From the NCBI GenBank assembly GCA_900444965.1, contig UFRQ01000003.1, forward strand, positions 992,001 through 1,056,000: a stretch of DNA of 64,000 bases, written 5' to 3'. Positions 1 to 11,508 of this stretch are shown in pieces. The notes under the pieces are model-generated. The model made no database searches. It worked only from the letters and a program-made list of their open reading frames with translations, and had not been told where the DNA came from. Position 1 is the stretch's first letter. Each line of letters opens with the position of its first letter. Position numbers and translations under genes: made by a program. The DNA is from [Actinobacillus] rossii (GTDB taxonomy: Bacteria > Pseudomonadota > Gammaproteobacteria > Enterobacterales > Pasteurellaceae).

Positions 1-1
1 T

Positions 2-379
2 ATAGTTATATTAAATAAATATAAAAATGATGAAAAATATGCAATAGAGCTAAAATTTGCAAATACAACTAATGGTCAATACCCTGAAAAGATGTTTAGT
101 TTTATTAAAGATATACATTTTATGGAAACAGTCAAAGCGGAATGTAAAGGATTTGTTAGGAATTATTGTATTACAATTGTTGAAGATGAAAATTTTTATA
201 AGAAGAAGGGTAAGATTGATGGGATTTATGCTTATTTTCGTAATGGAAAACAAATAACTGGAGATATAGAAAAACCGACAGGAAAAGAAAAATACTCTAT
301 ATCATTAGAGAAAACTTACCAAATAATATGGCAAAAATTTGGTGAGAATAAGAAATTTTATATAGTTGAGATCTCATAA
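2..379 (+). CDS. Hypothetical nuclease-like protein (5' end outside window)
   Basis: The reading frame is open from base 2, so the gene starts upstream of the window; the first internal ATG is at 92. The visible part has an acidic residue followed by an ELK-type motif (AIELKF) near its start, then a basic, aromatic-rich tail. That layout resembles small PD-(D/E)XK-like hypothetical proteins, but I cannot assign a function. Its stop lies 2 bases before hisH, so it appears to sit inside the his operon. It is more AT-rich than hisH. The nuclease idea is inference from one motif. Confidence 0.55.
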   Translation: MVILNKYKNDEKYAIELKFANTTNGQYPEKMFSFIKDIHFMETVKAECKGFVRNYCITIVEDENFYKKKGKIDGIYAYFRNGKQITGDIEKPTGKEKYSISLEKTYQIIWQKFGENKKFYIVEIS

Positions 380-381
380 TT

Positions 382-975
382 ATGACTAATTTAGTAATCA
401 TCGACACAGGCTGTGCAAACCTGTCTTCTGTAAAATTTGCATTCGACCGCTTGGGTATTCAAGCGGAAATTAGCCGTGATTTGGCGAAGATTAAATCGGC
501 GGATAAATTGCTGTTACCGGGCGTGGGGACGGCGATTGCGGCGATGAAAAATCTGCAGGATCGCCAGCTGATTGAAACCATTCAAAACGCTACTCAACCG
601 ATGCTTGGGATCTGTTTGGGAATGCAGCTGATGACGGAATTTTCCACCGAAGGCAATGTGGAAACCTTGCGCCTGATGAACGGTAAAACGGAGTTAATTC
701 CGAATACAGGCTTGCCATTGCCGCATATGGGTTGGAACTGTGTGCGTTATGCAGCGGATCATCCGTTGTTTGCCGTCATTGAGCAAGACAGCCATTTCTA
801 TTTTGTGCATAGTTATGCGGTGCTGCCGAATGAGAACACTATTGCGATCAGCAACTATGGCGTGGATTTTTCGGCGGCGATTGCGAGCAAAAACTTTTAT
901 GGCGTGCAATTTCACCCTGAACGCTCGGGCAAAAACGGGGCGCAGTTGTTGAAAAATTTTGTGGAGAATATTTAA
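382..975 (+). CDS. hisH: Imidazole glycerol phosphate synthase, glutaminase subunit HisH
   Basis: Class I glutamine amidotransferase of 197 residues, the usual HisH length. It releases ammonia from glutamine, which HisF uses to form imidazole glycerol phosphate and AICAR in the histidine pathway; it acts in the cytoplasm as a HisH-HisF dimer. The nucleophile elbow LGICLGMQ (Cys near residue 77) and the FHPERS motif with catalytic His and Glu near the C-terminus are visible. The stop overlaps the next start (TAATG). hisA and hisF follow only after two inserted accessory genes, so the canonical hisH-hisA junction is interrupted. Confidence 0.96.
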   Translation: MTNLVIIDTGCANLSSVKFAFDRLGIQAEISRDLAKIKSADKLLLPGVGTAIAAMKNLQDRQLIETIQNATQPMLGICLGMQLMTEFSTEGNVETLRLMNGKTELIPNTGLPLPHMGWNCVRYAADHPLFAVIEQDSHFYFVHSYAVLPNENTIAISNYGVDFSAAIASKNFYGVQFHPERSGKNGAQLLKNFVENI

Positions 976-1631
976 TGGCGGAAGTGTTAGCCTTAAAAAT
1001 CGGTTTGGTAGAAAACATCACTTTTACGGACGGAACAACCTTAGAAAGTGCTATTCGCAAGCAACCAGTGGACAAAATCACCGTTCACGAATTAGGGGCA
1101 GAAGGCAATGATGTAGGTTTGAAAACCCATCACGGCGGTGTGGATAAGGCGTTGTTTTTTATGGCGGAGAAAACCTTTGAAAAATTGACCGCACTTATCG
1201 GTAAAGATTTCGATTGGAAGAACACGGCGATTTACGGCGAGAATTTTATTGTTTCCGAATTGGACGAAACCAACGTTTGTGTGGGCGACCGTTATCAAAT
1301 CGGCGATGTGATTTTAGAAGTGTCACAACCACGCAAACCTTGCGAGCGCTTGTCGCTTAATTCTGAGTGTACGGGGACACAAAAAATCGTGCGAGAGCAA
1401 GGTTTAACAGGTTGGTATGTGCGTGTGGTTCAAACCGGCGTTTGCCAAAAAGGAGACAAAATCCACCGCTTGCAACGCTCGTATCCAGATTTGAATATTA
1501 TGCACCTCAACCAACTTGTCGCACAAAAAACAACAGAGGCAATGCGTGCAGAGTTAGAAAAAGCGTTGGCTTGTGAAGTGTTGGCAGAGGCGTTTAAGCG
1601 GACGTTGAGAACGCAATTATCAAGAATTTAA
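975..1631 (+). CDS. MOSC domain protein, YiiM-like
   Basis: 218-residue MOSC domain protein. The conserved cysteine lies in QPRKPCERLS (about residue 125), and THHGGVDKAL precedes it, as in the YiiM family. A short helical C-terminal segment matches the 3-alpha extension of YiiM. Family members bind molybdenum cofactor and reduce N-hydroxylated compounds such as 6-hydroxylaminopurine; that activity here is inferred. The start overlaps the hisH stop, so the two are probably translated together, although the protein has no known role in histidine synthesis. Confidence 0.85.
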   Translation: MAEVLALKIGLVENITFTDGTTLESAIRKQPVDKITVHELGAEGNDVGLKTHHGGVDKALFFMAEKTFEKLTALIGKDFDWKNTAIYGENFIVSELDETNVCVGDRYQIGDVILEVSQPRKPCERLSLNSECTGTQKIVREQGLTGWYVRVVQTGVCQKGDKIHRLQRSYPDLNIMHLNQLVAQKTTEAMRAELEKALACEVLAEAFKRTLRTQLSRI

Positions 1632-1636
1632 CTACC

Positions 1637-1702
1637 CTTCCCCTCGCCCGCTTGCGGGAGAGGGTGGAGAAAAATGTGAAACATTTTTCGGAGGGAGAGG
1701 GG
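1637..1702 (+). repeat. Structured 66-bp repeat, left copy
   Basis: This unit is an inverted copy of 2057-2122. It has two hairpins: an outer part around CCCGCTTGCGGG and an inner stem AAAAATGT/ACATTTTT. The flanks (CTTCCCCTCGCC... and ...GGAGGGAGAGGGG) are identical in the two copies, while the inner stem differs by paired changes. It ends 3 bases before the DUF559 start codon and supplies that gene's purine-rich ribosome-binding region. Confidence 0.9.
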
Positions 1703-1705
1703 ATT

Positions 1706-3649
<1,944 letters not shown>

Positions 3650-3657
3650 ATAGATTA

Positions 3658-4044
3658 ATGATAAAAATAACATCATTGGATCATCTTGTTTTAACTGTTG
3701 CGGATGTCGAAAAAACTATTAATTTCTATACTACTATTTTGGGAATGGAAGAAATTACATTTGGTGAAAATCGTAAAGCATTATTATTTGGTAAGCAAAA
3801 AATTAACTTACACCAAAAAGGTAAAGAAATTCTTCCTAATGCACACAATGCTGATTGCGGTACGGCGGATTTATGTTTTTTGACAGAGACACCTCTAGAT
3901 GAGGTTTATCAGATTTTACAATCCAATAATATTGAAATTTTGGATAGCGGTATTGTTACTCGCACTGGGGCAGTGGGAAAAATTGAATCAATTTATTGTC
4001 GCGATCCTGATGGTAATTTACTTGAAATCAGCCATTATATTTAA
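3658..4044 (+). CDS. VOC superfamily (glyoxalase-like) protein
   Basis: 128 residues with the two beta-alpha-beta-beta-beta modules of the vicinal oxygen chelate fold. LDHLVLTV at the start supplies a metal-ligand His, INLHQKG lies mid-protein, and [13 protein letters not shown] at the end carries a metal-ligand Glu. It resembles virulence-protein STM3117-type dioxygenase-like VOC proteins; the substrate is unknown. It sits between hisF and hisIE (8 and 26 bases away), is clearly more AT-rich than hisF, and has no obvious histidine-pathway role. Confidence 0.85.
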   Translation: MIKITSLDHLVLTVADVEKTINFYTTILGMEEITFGENRKALLFGKQKINLHQKGKEILPNAHNADCGTADLCFLTETPLDEVYQILQSNNIEILDSGIVTRTGAVGKIESIYCRDPDGNLLEISHYI

Positions 4045-4070
4045 CAATGATTATTGAGAAAAGGAAAAAT

Positions 4071-4712
4071 ATGCAAAATAAAATAGACTGGAAAAAAGTG
4101 GACAGTTTACTCCCTGTTATCATCCAAAACGCCCAAACCTGTGAAGTACTTATGCTTGGTTATATGAACCAAGAAACGTTAGCCAAAACATTAGCCGAGA
4201 AAAAAGTGACGTTTTTCTCCCGCACCAAACAACGTTTATGGACGAAAGGAGAAACTTCGGGGCATTTCTTAAACGTGGTGGATATGAGCTTGGATTGCGA
4301 TAACGACACCTTATTGATTTTAGCCAATCCAATCGGCCCCACTTGCCACACGGGCGCAGAAAGCTGTTTCCACCAATTTGAAACCCAATCCGAAGGCGAT
4401 TGGACGTGGTTTAGCAAATTAGAACGCACCCTTGCCGAGCGTAAAAACGCCGATCCTGAAAGCTCTTACACGGCAAAACTTTATGCGAAAGGCACGAAGA
4501 AAATTGCCCAGAAAGTCGGCGAAGAAGGGGTTGAAACTGCACTGGCTGCGATGGCAAAAGATCCCGATGAATTAGTTAGTGAAGCGGCAGATTTGGTTTA
4601 TCACTTAACAGTGTTGCTCCACAACGAAAATCTGGCGTGGCTAGATGTCATTGAAAAACTCAAAGAACGTCATCAAGGGGTTGGGTTACATCCTGAAGGG
4701 TCGAATAAATAG
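4071..4712 (+). CDS. hisI: Bifunctional phosphoribosyl-AMP cyclohydrolase / phosphoribosyl-ATP pyrophosphohydrolase HisIE
   Basis: 213 residues from the ATG at 4071, preceded by AAAAGGAAAAAT; an in-frame upstream start at 4047 has no good ribosome-binding site. The N-terminal HisI half shows [10 protein letters not shown], the [16 protein letters not shown] motif, DCDNDTLL and the zinc cysteines of [11 protein letters not shown]. The C-terminal HisE half shows EEGVETALA and EAADLVYHL, the metal-binding pattern of MazG-like pyrophosphohydrolases. It catalyses steps two and three of histidine synthesis. A uptake-sequence hairpin terminates the operon just downstream. Confidence 0.96.
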   Translation: MQNKIDWKKVDSLLPVIIQNAQTCEVLMLGYMNQETLAKTLAEKKVTFFSRTKQRLWTKGETSGHFLNVVDMSLDCDNDTLLILANPIGPTCHTGAESCFHQFETQSEGDWTWFSKLERTLAERKNADPESSYTAKLYAKGTKKIAQKVGEEGVETALAAMAKDPDELVSEAADLVYHLTVLLHNENLAWLDVIEKLKERHQGVGLHPEGSNK

Positions 4713-4715
4713 GAT

Positions 4716-4760
4716 AAAGTGCGGTGAAAAAATAAAGATTTTTACAACCGCACTTTTTTT
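4716..4760 (+). terminator. Terminator after hisIE built from inverted uptake sequences
   Basis: AAAGTGCGGT and AACCGCACTT face each other across about 20 bases and are followed by a T run, giving a rho-independent terminator shape. The paired uptake-sequence arrangement is typical of Haemophilus. Confidence 0.8.
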
Positions 4761-4844
4761 ACACGATTTTGTGATCTAGCGCATTGAATAGGTTTGCCAA
4801 TTTCATTACAATCAAACGATTTTTTTGCATACAAGGACAGAATT

Positions 4845-5471
4845 ATGAAATTAGTCGAAGTAAAACATCCGTTGGTTAAACATAAATTAGGTTTAATGCG
4901 TGCGGCAGATATTAGCACGAAACATTTCCGTGAATTAGCAACAGAAGTGGGTAGCCTATTAACTTATGAAGCAACAGCAGACTTGGAAGTAGAAAATGTC
5001 ATTATTGATGGTTGGTGTGGTGATGTAGAAATCCAGCAAATTAAAGGTAAAAAAGTGACCGTTGTGCCTATTTTACGTGCGGGTTTAGGGATGATGGATG
5101 GTGTGTTAGAACATATTCCAAGTGCGCGCATTAGCGTTGTGGGGATGTATCGTAATGAAGAAACGCTAGAGCCAGTGCCTTATTTCCAAAAATTAGCCAG
5201 TGATTTAGACGAACGTTTAGCCATTGTCGTGGATCCCATGTTAGCAACGGGCGGTTCGATGATTGCGACCATTGATTTGTTGAAAAAACACGGTTGTAAA
5301 CAAATTAAAGTATTGGTTTTAGTTGCCGCGCCCGAGGGTATTAAAGCGTTAGAAGCCGCGCATCCTGATATTGAAGTTTATACTGCGTCAATTGATAGTC
5401 ATTTAAATGAACACGGCTATATCATTCCTGGTTTAGGGGATGCTGGCGATAAGATTTTTGGTACAAAATAA
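4845..5471 (+). CDS. upp: Uracil phosphoribosyltransferase
   Basis: 208 residues from the ATG at 4845 (ACAAGGACAG ribosome-binding site), preferred over an upstream in-frame start at 4794. It converts uracil and PRPP to UMP for pyrimidine salvage. [16 protein letters not shown] opens the protein as in other Upp enzymes; [12 protein letters not shown] is the PRPP-binding loop and [11 protein letters not shown] the uracil-binding end. It lies 50 bases upstream of uraA, pairing uracil uptake with conversion to UMP, though a terminator-like dyad separates them. Confidence 0.97.
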   Translation: MKLVEVKHPLVKHKLGLMRAADISTKHFRELATEVGSLLTYEATADLEVENVIIDGWCGDVEIQQIKGKKVTVVPILRAGLGMMDGVLEHIPSARISVVGMYRNEETLEPVPYFQKLASDLDERLAIVVDPMLATGGSMIATIDLLKKHGCKQIKVLVLVAAPEGIKALEAAHPDIEVYTASIDSHLNEHGYIIPGLGDAGDKIFGTK

Positions 5472-5480
5472 ATTTTTTAG

Positions 5481-5510
5481 ACCGCACTTTTAAAAAGTGC
5501 GGTTATTTTT
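5481..5510 (+). terminator. Inverted uptake-sequence hairpin between upp and uraA
   Basis: ACCGCACTTTT and AAAAGTGCGGT form a near-perfect 11-bp stem with a very short loop, followed by TTATTTTT. It lies inside the upp-uraA pair, so it may attenuate rather than fully stop transcription into uraA. Confidence 0.8.
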
Positions 5511-5520
5511 ATCGGAGTAA

Positions 5521-6753
5521 ATGATGACAGCTCAAATTGAACAACAAAGCAAAGCAAAACAAGCATTTGTGGGACTGCAAATGCTTTTCGTGGCATTTGG
5601 TGCGTTGGTACTTGTGCCGTTGATTACCGGATTAGATGCTAATACGGCACTGTTAACGGCGGGTGTGGGAACTTTACTTTTCCAACTTTGTACAGGTAAA
5701 CAAGTACCCATTTTCTTGGCATCTTCTTTTGCCTTTATTGCGCCTATTCAATATGGTGTACAGGCTTGGGGAATTGCGACCACAATGGGAGGCTTGGCTT
5801 GTACCGGGCTAGTTTATGTGGCATTAAGTACTCTAGTAAAATTACGTGGCGCTGCGATATTAGAACGTATTTTCCCCCCTGTCGTTGTTGGTCCTGTGAT
5901 CATTATTATTGGTATGGGATTAGCGCCTGTTGCGGTAGATATGGCAGTCGGTAAGGGCAGTGCTTACGCTTATAATGATGCGATTTTAGTTTCGTTAGTG
6001 ACCTTGTTAACAACGCTTATTGTTGCTGTTTTTTCAAAAGGGATGATGAAACTGATCCCGATTATGTTTGGTATTGCTGTCGGTTATATCCTTTGCTTAT
6101 TTTTAGGTTTAATTAACTTCCAACCTGTGTTGGATGCGGCTTGGTTTAGTATGCCGAATTTAACCACTCCTGAGTTTAAATTAGAAGCAATTTTATATTT
6201 ACTCCCCATTGCTATTGCGCCAGCGGTAGAACACGTGGGCGGGATCATGGCAATTAGTTCTGTAACTGGAAAAGACTTTCTGAAAAAACCAGGTTTACAT
6301 CGCACTTTATTAGGTGATGGCGTGGCAACTGCAGCGGCATCATTGGTCGGAGGTCCACCCAATACCACTTATGCGGAAGTAACAGGCGCTGTGATGTTGA
6401 CACGTAACTTCAACCCGAACATTATGACTTGGGCTGCAGTTTGGGCGATAGTTATTTCATTTTGTGGCAAAGTAGGTGCCTTTTTGGCGACGATTCCTAC
6501 TATCGTCATGGGCGGTATTATGATGTTAGTATTCGGTTCAATCGCGGTAGTGGGAATGAGCACATTAATTCGTGGCAAAGTGGATGTGACTGAGGCGCGT
6601 AACCTATGTATTATCTCTGTGGTGATGACATTTGGTATTGGTGGCATGTTTGTTGATGTAGGCGGAATGTCGATTAAAGGTATCAGCTTATGCGCGATTG
6701 TGGCGATTATCCTGAATTTGCTCTTGCCGAAAGCAGAGAATAAGATCGACTAA
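5521..6753 (+). CDS. uraA: Uracil:proton symporter UraA
   Basis: 410-residue nucleobase transporter (NAT/NCS2 family) with about 14 hydrophobic segments in the inner membrane. It imports uracil with protons. Family marks include VPIFLASSFAFIAPI in the region of the substrate-binding half-helix, PAVEHVGGIMAI (the conserved Glu/His region) and GGPPNTTYAEVTGAV. Two adjacent ATGs at 5521 and 5524 follow CGGAG, and either could be used. It is paired with upp, which traps the imported uracil as UMP. Confidence 0.95.
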   Translation: MMTAQIEQQSKAKQAFVGLQMLFVAFGALVLVPLITGLDANTALLTAGVGTLLFQLCTGKQVPIFLASSFAFIAPIQYGVQAWGIATTMGGLACTGLVYVALSTLVKLRGAAILERIFPPVVVGPVIIIIGMGLAPVAVDMAVGKGSAYAYNDAILVSLVTLLTTLIVAVFSKGMMKLIPIMFGIAVGYILCLFLGLINFQPVLDAAWFSMPNLTTPEFKLEAILYLLPIAIAPAVEHVGGIMAISSVTGKDFLKKPGLHRTLLGDGVATAAASLVGGPPNTTYAEVTGAVMLTRNFNPNIMTWAAVWAIVISFCGKVGAFLATIPTIVMGGIMMLVFGSIAVVGMSTLIRGKVDVTEARNLCIISVVMTFGIGGMFVDVGGMSIKGISLCAIVAIILNLLLPKAENKID

Positions 6754-6781
6754 GTGCGGTTAAAATCTAATACATTTTATT

Positions 6782-6810
6782 GGGGCGAATGATAGAATTC
6801 GCCCTTTTTT
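6782..6810 (+). terminator. Rho-independent terminator after uraA
   Basis: GGGGCGAAT and ATTCGCCC form a stem over a short loop, followed by a run of six T. It ends the uraA transcript before the convergent amidotransferase gene. Confidence 0.85.
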
Positions 6811-6846
6811 GTTTGAAACAAGGGAATGCGGCTTATCCCTGCGAAA

Positions 6847-7671
6847 TTAATGTGTTGCGGCGCCCAACGTGCCGTCATCTTCCATTTCTTTTTTCACGCC
6901 ATGAACTTCACGGATTTTTTCACCGTCTTTGAAGAAGACAAAACCACCATGTTCCATTTTCGTCCAAGTTTCATTTTGAGTTAATGGAAATGTTGTGATT
7001 AGTGTCACTTTATCAGCTTCCGTTGTGTAATCGGTAAAATCGATCACGCCATCATCATCCACACGTTGTACGGTGCCAAATGGTGCTTGGCGTGTGATAT
7101 AGTGTAAATTCGTTGAACAATGGGCAATCATCCATTCACCATTAGAAAGAATAAAATTGAATGTGCCGTATTGAGAAAGTTCTTTCGTTAATTCCTGCAC
7201 GATTGAAAAAATTTCGTCTTCTGTAGGTTTTTGGCAAAAACGTTTTTTCAGTTGATCCGCAATATAGCAAAAGGCTGCTTCTGAATCTGTAGAGCCAATA
7301 GGACGGCAATAACAACCCGATAAGTCGGGCAAGGATTTTAAATTGCCATTATGGGCAAATACCCAATTTTCGCCCCAAATTTCGCGAATAAAAGGATGCG
7401 TGTTGACAATGCTGACATCACCTTGAGTGGCTTTACGAATATGCGCAATTACATTGAGTGACTTGATATTATATTGTTTTACACAGTCTGCCACAGCTGA
7501 TACCGCAGCAGGTTTTTCATCGCGAAAAATTCGCACGCCTTTCCCTTCAAAAAATGCAATGCCAAAACCGTCAGAGTGGGTATCAGTTAAGCCTGCACGA
7601 CGACGGAATCCTTCAAACGAAAATACAATATCTGTTGGCACGTTACAGTTCATGCCGAGTAATTGACACAT
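6847..7671 (-). CDS. Class II glutamine amidotransferase, YafJ-like
   Basis: 274 residues beginning MCQLLGMN, so Cys2 becomes the N-terminal nucleophile after methionine removal. Other Ntn-hydrolase marks are SDGFGIAFFEG, VIAHIRKATQG, THPFIREIWGENW, FAHNGNL and IGSTDSEAAF. The fold releases ammonia from glutamine; the acceptor in the YafJ group is not established, and no acceptor domain is fused. It is a single gene, convergent with uraA, and ends in GAATH. Confidence 0.88.
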   Translation of the reverse strand: MCQLLGMNCNVPTDIVFSFEGFRRRAGLTDTHSDGFGIAFFEGKGVRIFRDEKPAAVSAVADCVKQYNIKSLNVIAHIRKATQGDVSIVNTHPFIREIWGENWVFAHNGNLKSLPDLSGCYCRPIGSTDSEAAFCYIADQLKKRFCQKPTEDEIFSIVQELTKELSQYGTFNFILSNGEWMIAHCSTNLHYITRQAPFGTVQRVDDDGVIDFTDYTTEADKVTLITTFPLTQNETWTKMEHGGFVFFKDGEKIREVHGVKKEMEDDGTLGAATH

Positions 7672-7779
7672 AAATTGCCCCGAAAATAAACACCTGAATT
7701 TATTAATGATTTAACAACATCAGCGTGTTGATTTCAATATTCAAAATACAAATTTTTAGAACGAATGGTTATACCAAAT

Positions 7780-7811
7780 AAAAAAGTGCAGTCAAATTAA
7801 CCGCACTTTTA
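7780..7811 (-). terminator. Terminator after cysS from imperfect paired uptake sequences
   Basis: Read on the minus strand, AAAAGTGCGGT and ACTGCACTTTTTT pair across a short AT loop and end in T. One arm has a base change (AGTGCAGT) that breaks the perfect uptake core. Confidence 0.75.
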
Positions 7812-7826
7812 TGTGATGACTCGCAA

Positions 7827-9203
7827 TTAAAGTTTACGCCACGTTGTACCACTTGCGCTATCTTCTAACACCACGCCCATTTCTTTTAACGCATCACGCG
7901 CAGCATCAGCTGCCGCCCAATCTTTGGCAGCGCGAGCATCATTACGTTGTTTGATTAAAGTTTCGATTTTGGAAACTTCGTCATCTGCCGCGTTGCCTTG
8001 TAGGAAGGTTTCGGGATCTTGTTCTAATAAACCTAATACACTCGCTAATTGTTTTAAACGGCTCGCGAGCAAGTTGGCTTTACCTTGATCTTCCGCTTTC
8101 AGTTTGTTGATTTCACGCGCTAATTCAAATAACACGGCTAATGCGCCTGGTGTATTGAAGTCATCATCCATGGCAGTTTTGAAATCTGCCACATACTGAT
8201 CATCTGTGCCAAGTTCGACTAACTCACAACCGCGAAGCGCCGTATAAAGGCGTTCTAATGCTTTGCGTGCTAAGCCAATGTTTTCTTCGCTGTAATCCAA
8301 CAGGCTACGATATTGCGCGGTTAAGAAAAAATAGCGCACGCTTTCTGCGTCATATTTGGTCAAAATATCTCGAATGGTGAAAAAGTTATTTAAGGATTTT
8401 GACATTTTTTCTTCGTTAATCGTCAGCATCCCTGTGTGCAACCAATAATTCACGTATTCGCCATCATGGGCGCAGCAAGATTGCGCGATTTCGTTTTCGT
8501 GGTGTGGGAACATTAAATCTGAGCCGCCACCGTGAATATCAAAATGGTTACCCAGTTCTTTGCTATTCATGGCAGAGCATTCAATATGCCAACCCGGGCG
8601 ACCTTTACCCCAAGGGCTGTCCCAACTTGGTTCGTTGGGTTTTGACATTTTCCACAACACGAAATCCATTGGATTTTTCTTCACCGATTTAATTTCAACG
8701 CGCGCACCAGCTTGTAATTGTTCTAAATTTTGGCGTGAAAGTGCGCCGTATTTTTGGAAAGATTCCACATCAAACATCACATCGCCATCTTCTGCCACAT
8801 AAGCGTGTTTACGTGCGATGAGACTTTCTACCATAGCAATAATTTCAGCAATATGCTGTGTCGCACGTGGTTCCACATCAGGACGTTGGATATTTAACGC
8901 ATCAAAATCTTTGTGCATTTCTGCAATCATTCGATTTACCAATTCATTGCAGGTTTCGTTATTTTCTAAGGCACGTTTGATGATTTTATCGTCTACATCG
9001 GTGATATTGCGTACATAACGCAAGTTGTAGCCCAAATAACGTAGATAACGCGTAATCACATCAAATGAAACAAAGGTACGCCCGTGACCGAAATGACATA
9101 AATCATAAACGGTAACACCACAGACATACATACCCACTTGATTGGGGTTAATGGGTTTAAATTCTTCTTTCTCGCGCGTTAATGTATTGAAAATTTTTAG
9201 CAT
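7827..9203 (-). CDS. cysS: Cysteinyl-tRNA synthetase
   Basis: 458-residue class I aminoacyl-tRNA synthetase that charges tRNA-Cys. [15 protein letters not shown] contains the HIGH signature as HFGH and the first zinc cysteine. Further zinc ligands are in WHIECSAM and [19 protein letters not shown] is the KMSKS loop. The C-terminal DALR and helical tRNA-binding part are present ([12 protein letters not shown]). Length is normal. In H. influenzae, as I recall, cysS neighbours ppiB directly, so the 7 kb that separates them here looks inserted. Confidence 0.97.
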   Translation of the reverse strand: MLKIFNTLTREKEEFKPINPNQVGMYVCGVTVYDLCHFGHGRTFVSFDVITRYLRYLGYNLRYVRNITDVDDKIIKRALENNETCNELVNRMIAEMHKDFDALNIQRPDVEPRATQHIAEIIAMVESLIARKHAYVAEDGDVMFDVESFQKYGALSRQNLEQLQAGARVEIKSVKKNPMDFVLWKMSKPNEPSWDSPWGKGRPGWHIECSAMNSKELGNHFDIHGGGSDLMFPHHENEIAQSCCAHDGEYVNYWLHTGMLTINEEKMSKSLNNFFTIRDILTKYDAESVRYFFLTAQYRSLLDYSEENIGLARKALERLYTALRGCELVELGTDDQYVADFKTAMDDDFNTPGALAVLFELAREINKLKAEDQGKANLLASRLKQLASVLGLLEQDPETFLQGNAADDEVSKIETLIKQRNDARAAKDWAAADAARDALKEMGVVLEDSASGTTWRKL

Positions 9204-9385
9204 TGTTTTTTTATCTCATTATAAATGAAAACATTATGTATTGTAGCATTTTACCTATAACAACGAAATTAAAACCCAATATACACTAAAAAGTTTTTTC
9301 AAAAATTAAGGTATATTTATTTTTAATGCTAAGTGTAAAAGGTCAGTAGCTTGGTATAATTAGAAAACTATAATAAAAACAATAT

Positions 9386-10297
9386 CTATTGAGCTTTATT
9401 TTTCGGAAAATATTTCTGGCAAACTTCTTTAATAATTTCAATAAGTGCTTTTTGTAAACGATTTTTTACTGTTTTATTAAGTAATGCCATGTATAGATGA
9501 CAAGGTAATTCTGGCGTGGTAATCGGTATAGTAGTCAAGATAGGATGCTTTTGTCCTAAATCAAGTACCATTGGTAACAAAATCGAACTACCTAATCCAT
9601 CTTCAACGAGATCAAGAATTAGCTCTTTACTATCCACTTCTAATACAATATTCGTTTTTTGGTGGCTTTTTATCATTTCATTATCAAAAAGCTGGCGAAA
9701 AGTGTTGTTACGGCTAGGTAAAATCAATGGTAATGTTGATAATTCATCTGCATTCACTTCTTTTTTTAAGCTAATTGGGTTGTCTTTACGTGTAATACAA
9801 GTTAGAAAGACTTCAATTAATAATTCATATTCAATATTGGGTAAGAAATTAGGATTATGCAGTAATGCAATATCTAATCGCCCTAATTCTAATCGTTCTT
9901 GTAAATCTCGAGTTAGTCCTTCAGTTACAATTAAATTTGCATGAGATAATCTTTTATAAAACAGTTTGATAATATCACGTGCAAATAATTTAGATAATGT
10001 GGGTGGAATGCCTAAAGTGACTGAACCTGTGATTTCGCCAGTGGAAAGACTAAGATCTTCTTTGAGATTTTCTAATTGTGCAATAATTTGATGGCTATGC
10101 TTAAGCAAAATATTGCCAGCTTCTGTTGTGCTGACACCTCTCCCATTTCTGATTAATAAATGTTGTTTTAGTTCAACTTCGAGTTGTCGAATATGTCGAC
10201 TTAATAATGGTTGTGCAATATCCAGTTCATTTGCTGCCTTGGTATAGCTTCCAAATTCAGCAACTTTTATGAAATAAAACAGTTGCTTTAGCTCCAT
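9386..10297 (-). CDS. LysR-family transcriptional regulator of the adjacent lig-like cluster
   Basis: 303 residues from the ATG at 10297, preceded by GAGGTGTTAAT; an upstream in-frame start lacks a ribosome-binding site. The N-terminal winged helix is clear: MELKQLFYFIKVAEFGSYT, AANELDIAQPLLSRHIRQLE and IRNGRGVSTTEAG. The remainder is the periplasmic-binding-protein-like effector domain. It diverges from the galD-like gene with 106 bases between, the usual LysR layout for a target activated by a pathway intermediate. The effector (pyrone-dicarboxylate or oxalomesaconate) is inferred. Confidence 0.9.
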   Translation of the reverse strand: MELKQLFYFIKVAEFGSYTKAANELDIAQPLLSRHIRQLEVELKQHLLIRNGRGVSTTEAGNILLKHSHQIIAQLENLKEDLSLSTGEITGSVTLGIPPTLSKLFARDIIKLFYKRLSHANLIVTEGLTRDLQERLELGRLDIALLHNPNFLPNIEYELLIEVFLTCITRKDNPISLKKEVNADELSTLPLILPSRNNTFRQLFDNEMIKSHQKTNIVLEVDSKELILDLVEDGLGSSILLPMVLDLGQKHPILTTIPITTPELPCHLYMALLNKTVKNRLQKALIEIIKEVCQKYFPKNKAQ

Positions 10298-10403
10298 ATT
10301 AACACCTCTCAAATTTGTTATAACTGTTAGATAGTTTATCAACTTTTTAATAGGTTTTCTATTCCATACAATAGTGACAACTTAACTAGTTTGGAGAAAT
10401 AAA
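10298..10403. promoter_or_regulatory. Divergent promoter region of the LysR gene and the lig-like operon
   Basis: 106 AT-rich bases between the two divergent starts, containing TTATAACTGTTAGATAG and TTATCAACTTTTTAATAG. These offer T-N11-A type sites as bound by LysR proteins, but no single operator can be fixed by eye. TTTGGAGAAATAAA before 10404 gives the galD-like gene its ribosome-binding site. Confidence 0.55.
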
Positions 10404-11495
10404 ATGGCTAAACAGACTGCAATTCCTTGTATGTTAATGCGAGGTGGTACGTCGAAAGGTGCATTTTTTGCCTTCGATGATTTGCCTACTGATATTGAAA
10501 CTCGGGATAAGGTGCTACTGGCGGTAATGGGCTCTCCCGATAAACGTCAAGTAGATGGCTTAGGTGGTGCTCATTCTTTAACAACCAAAGTAGCCATGGT
10601 GAGAAAAAGCCAACAAGCAGGTGTTGATCTTGAGTTCTTATTTGCGCAATTACAACCCGAAAAAAACACCGTCGATACAAAACCAAACTGCGGAAATATG
10701 TTAGCGGCAGTTGTGCCTTTTGCTTTAGAGAAAGGGTTACTTAGTGCGCAAGGTGAAACGACAACAGCGCGAGTGCTCACTCTTAACACAGGAATGTTGG
10801 CAGATATTACGGTGCAAACTCCTGATGGCGACGTGAATTATGAGGGCTATGCACGTGTTGATGGCGTGCCGAATCCATCTGCACCAATACAAATTCGATT
10901 CTTAGATACTGAAGGTTCTGTGTGTGGCAGTTTATTGCCGACGGGCAATGTGAAAGATAGTTTTGAAATTGCGGGCTTTGGTCAGTTAGATGCAACCTGT
11001 ATTGATAATGGCATGCCTATTGTGTTGGTGAAAGCAGAGGATATAAAACGTACCGCTTATGAAAGCGTTTCGGATTTAAATTCCGATGAAACATTAAAAG
11101 CTATTTTAGAAAATCTCCGCTTACAAGCAGGCATCAAAATGGGTTTAGGCGATGTAAAAGAGAAAAATTACCCGAAAATGTGTTTGGTTAATGCTCCGAT
11201 TAATGGCGGTGATATTCATACACGCTGCTTTATTCCTCATGTTTGTCACGAAGCCATTGGCGTATTAGCAGCCGTAACCATTGCAACGGCTTGTGTGATG
11301 GAAGGCAGTGTGGCAAATGGATTGTCTCAAACAGATTTAACACAAAACCCTAACTTTACCGTAGAACACCCAAGTGGTGAATTTACCGTCTCTCTCGGCT
11401 TCGATGAAAAAGGTAACGTCAATAGCGCGGCTTTGTTACGCACTGCGCGTTTATTAATGAAAGGCGAAGCTATGATTTCTAACAAAATTTGGTAA
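10404..11495 (+). CDS. galD: 4-oxalomesaconate tautomerase, GalD/PrpF family
   Basis: 363 residues of the PrpF isomerase family with the diaminopimelate-epimerase-like double fold. Visible family marks are CMLMRGGTSKGAFF at the start, VDGLGGAHSLTTKVA and KPNCGNMLAAVVPFAL with the catalytic cysteine. GalD interconverts keto and enol 4-oxalomesaconate in gallate and protocatechuate catabolism. The assignment over plain PrpF (2-methylaconitate isomerase) rests on the ligJ-, ligK- and ligI-like genes that follow at 13, 2 and 10 bases. It is the first gene of the operon. Confidence 0.85.
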   Translation: MAKQTAIPCMLMRGGTSKGAFFAFDDLPTDIETRDKVLLAVMGSPDKRQVDGLGGAHSLTTKVAMVRKSQQAGVDLEFLFAQLQPEKNTVDTKPNCGNMLAAVVPFALEKGLLSAQGETTTARVLTLNTGMLADITVQTPDGDVNYEGYARVDGVPNPSAPIQIRFLDTEGSVCGSLLPTGNVKDSFEIAGFGQLDATCIDNGMPIVLVKAEDIKRTAYESVSDLNSDETLKAILENLRLQAGIKMGLGDVKEKNYPKMCLVNAPINGGDIHTRCFIPHVCHEAIGVLAAVTIATACVMEGSVANGLSQTDLTQNPNFTVEHPSGEFTVSLGFDEKGNVNSAALLRTARLLMKGEAMISNKIW

Positions 11496-11508
11496 AAAGG
11501 AGAATAAC

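Noticed and set aside
8930..9203. Defective cysS because the HIGH motif reads HFGH
   Set aside because: The middle position varies in class I synthetases, and the zinc ligands, KMSKS and full length are intact.
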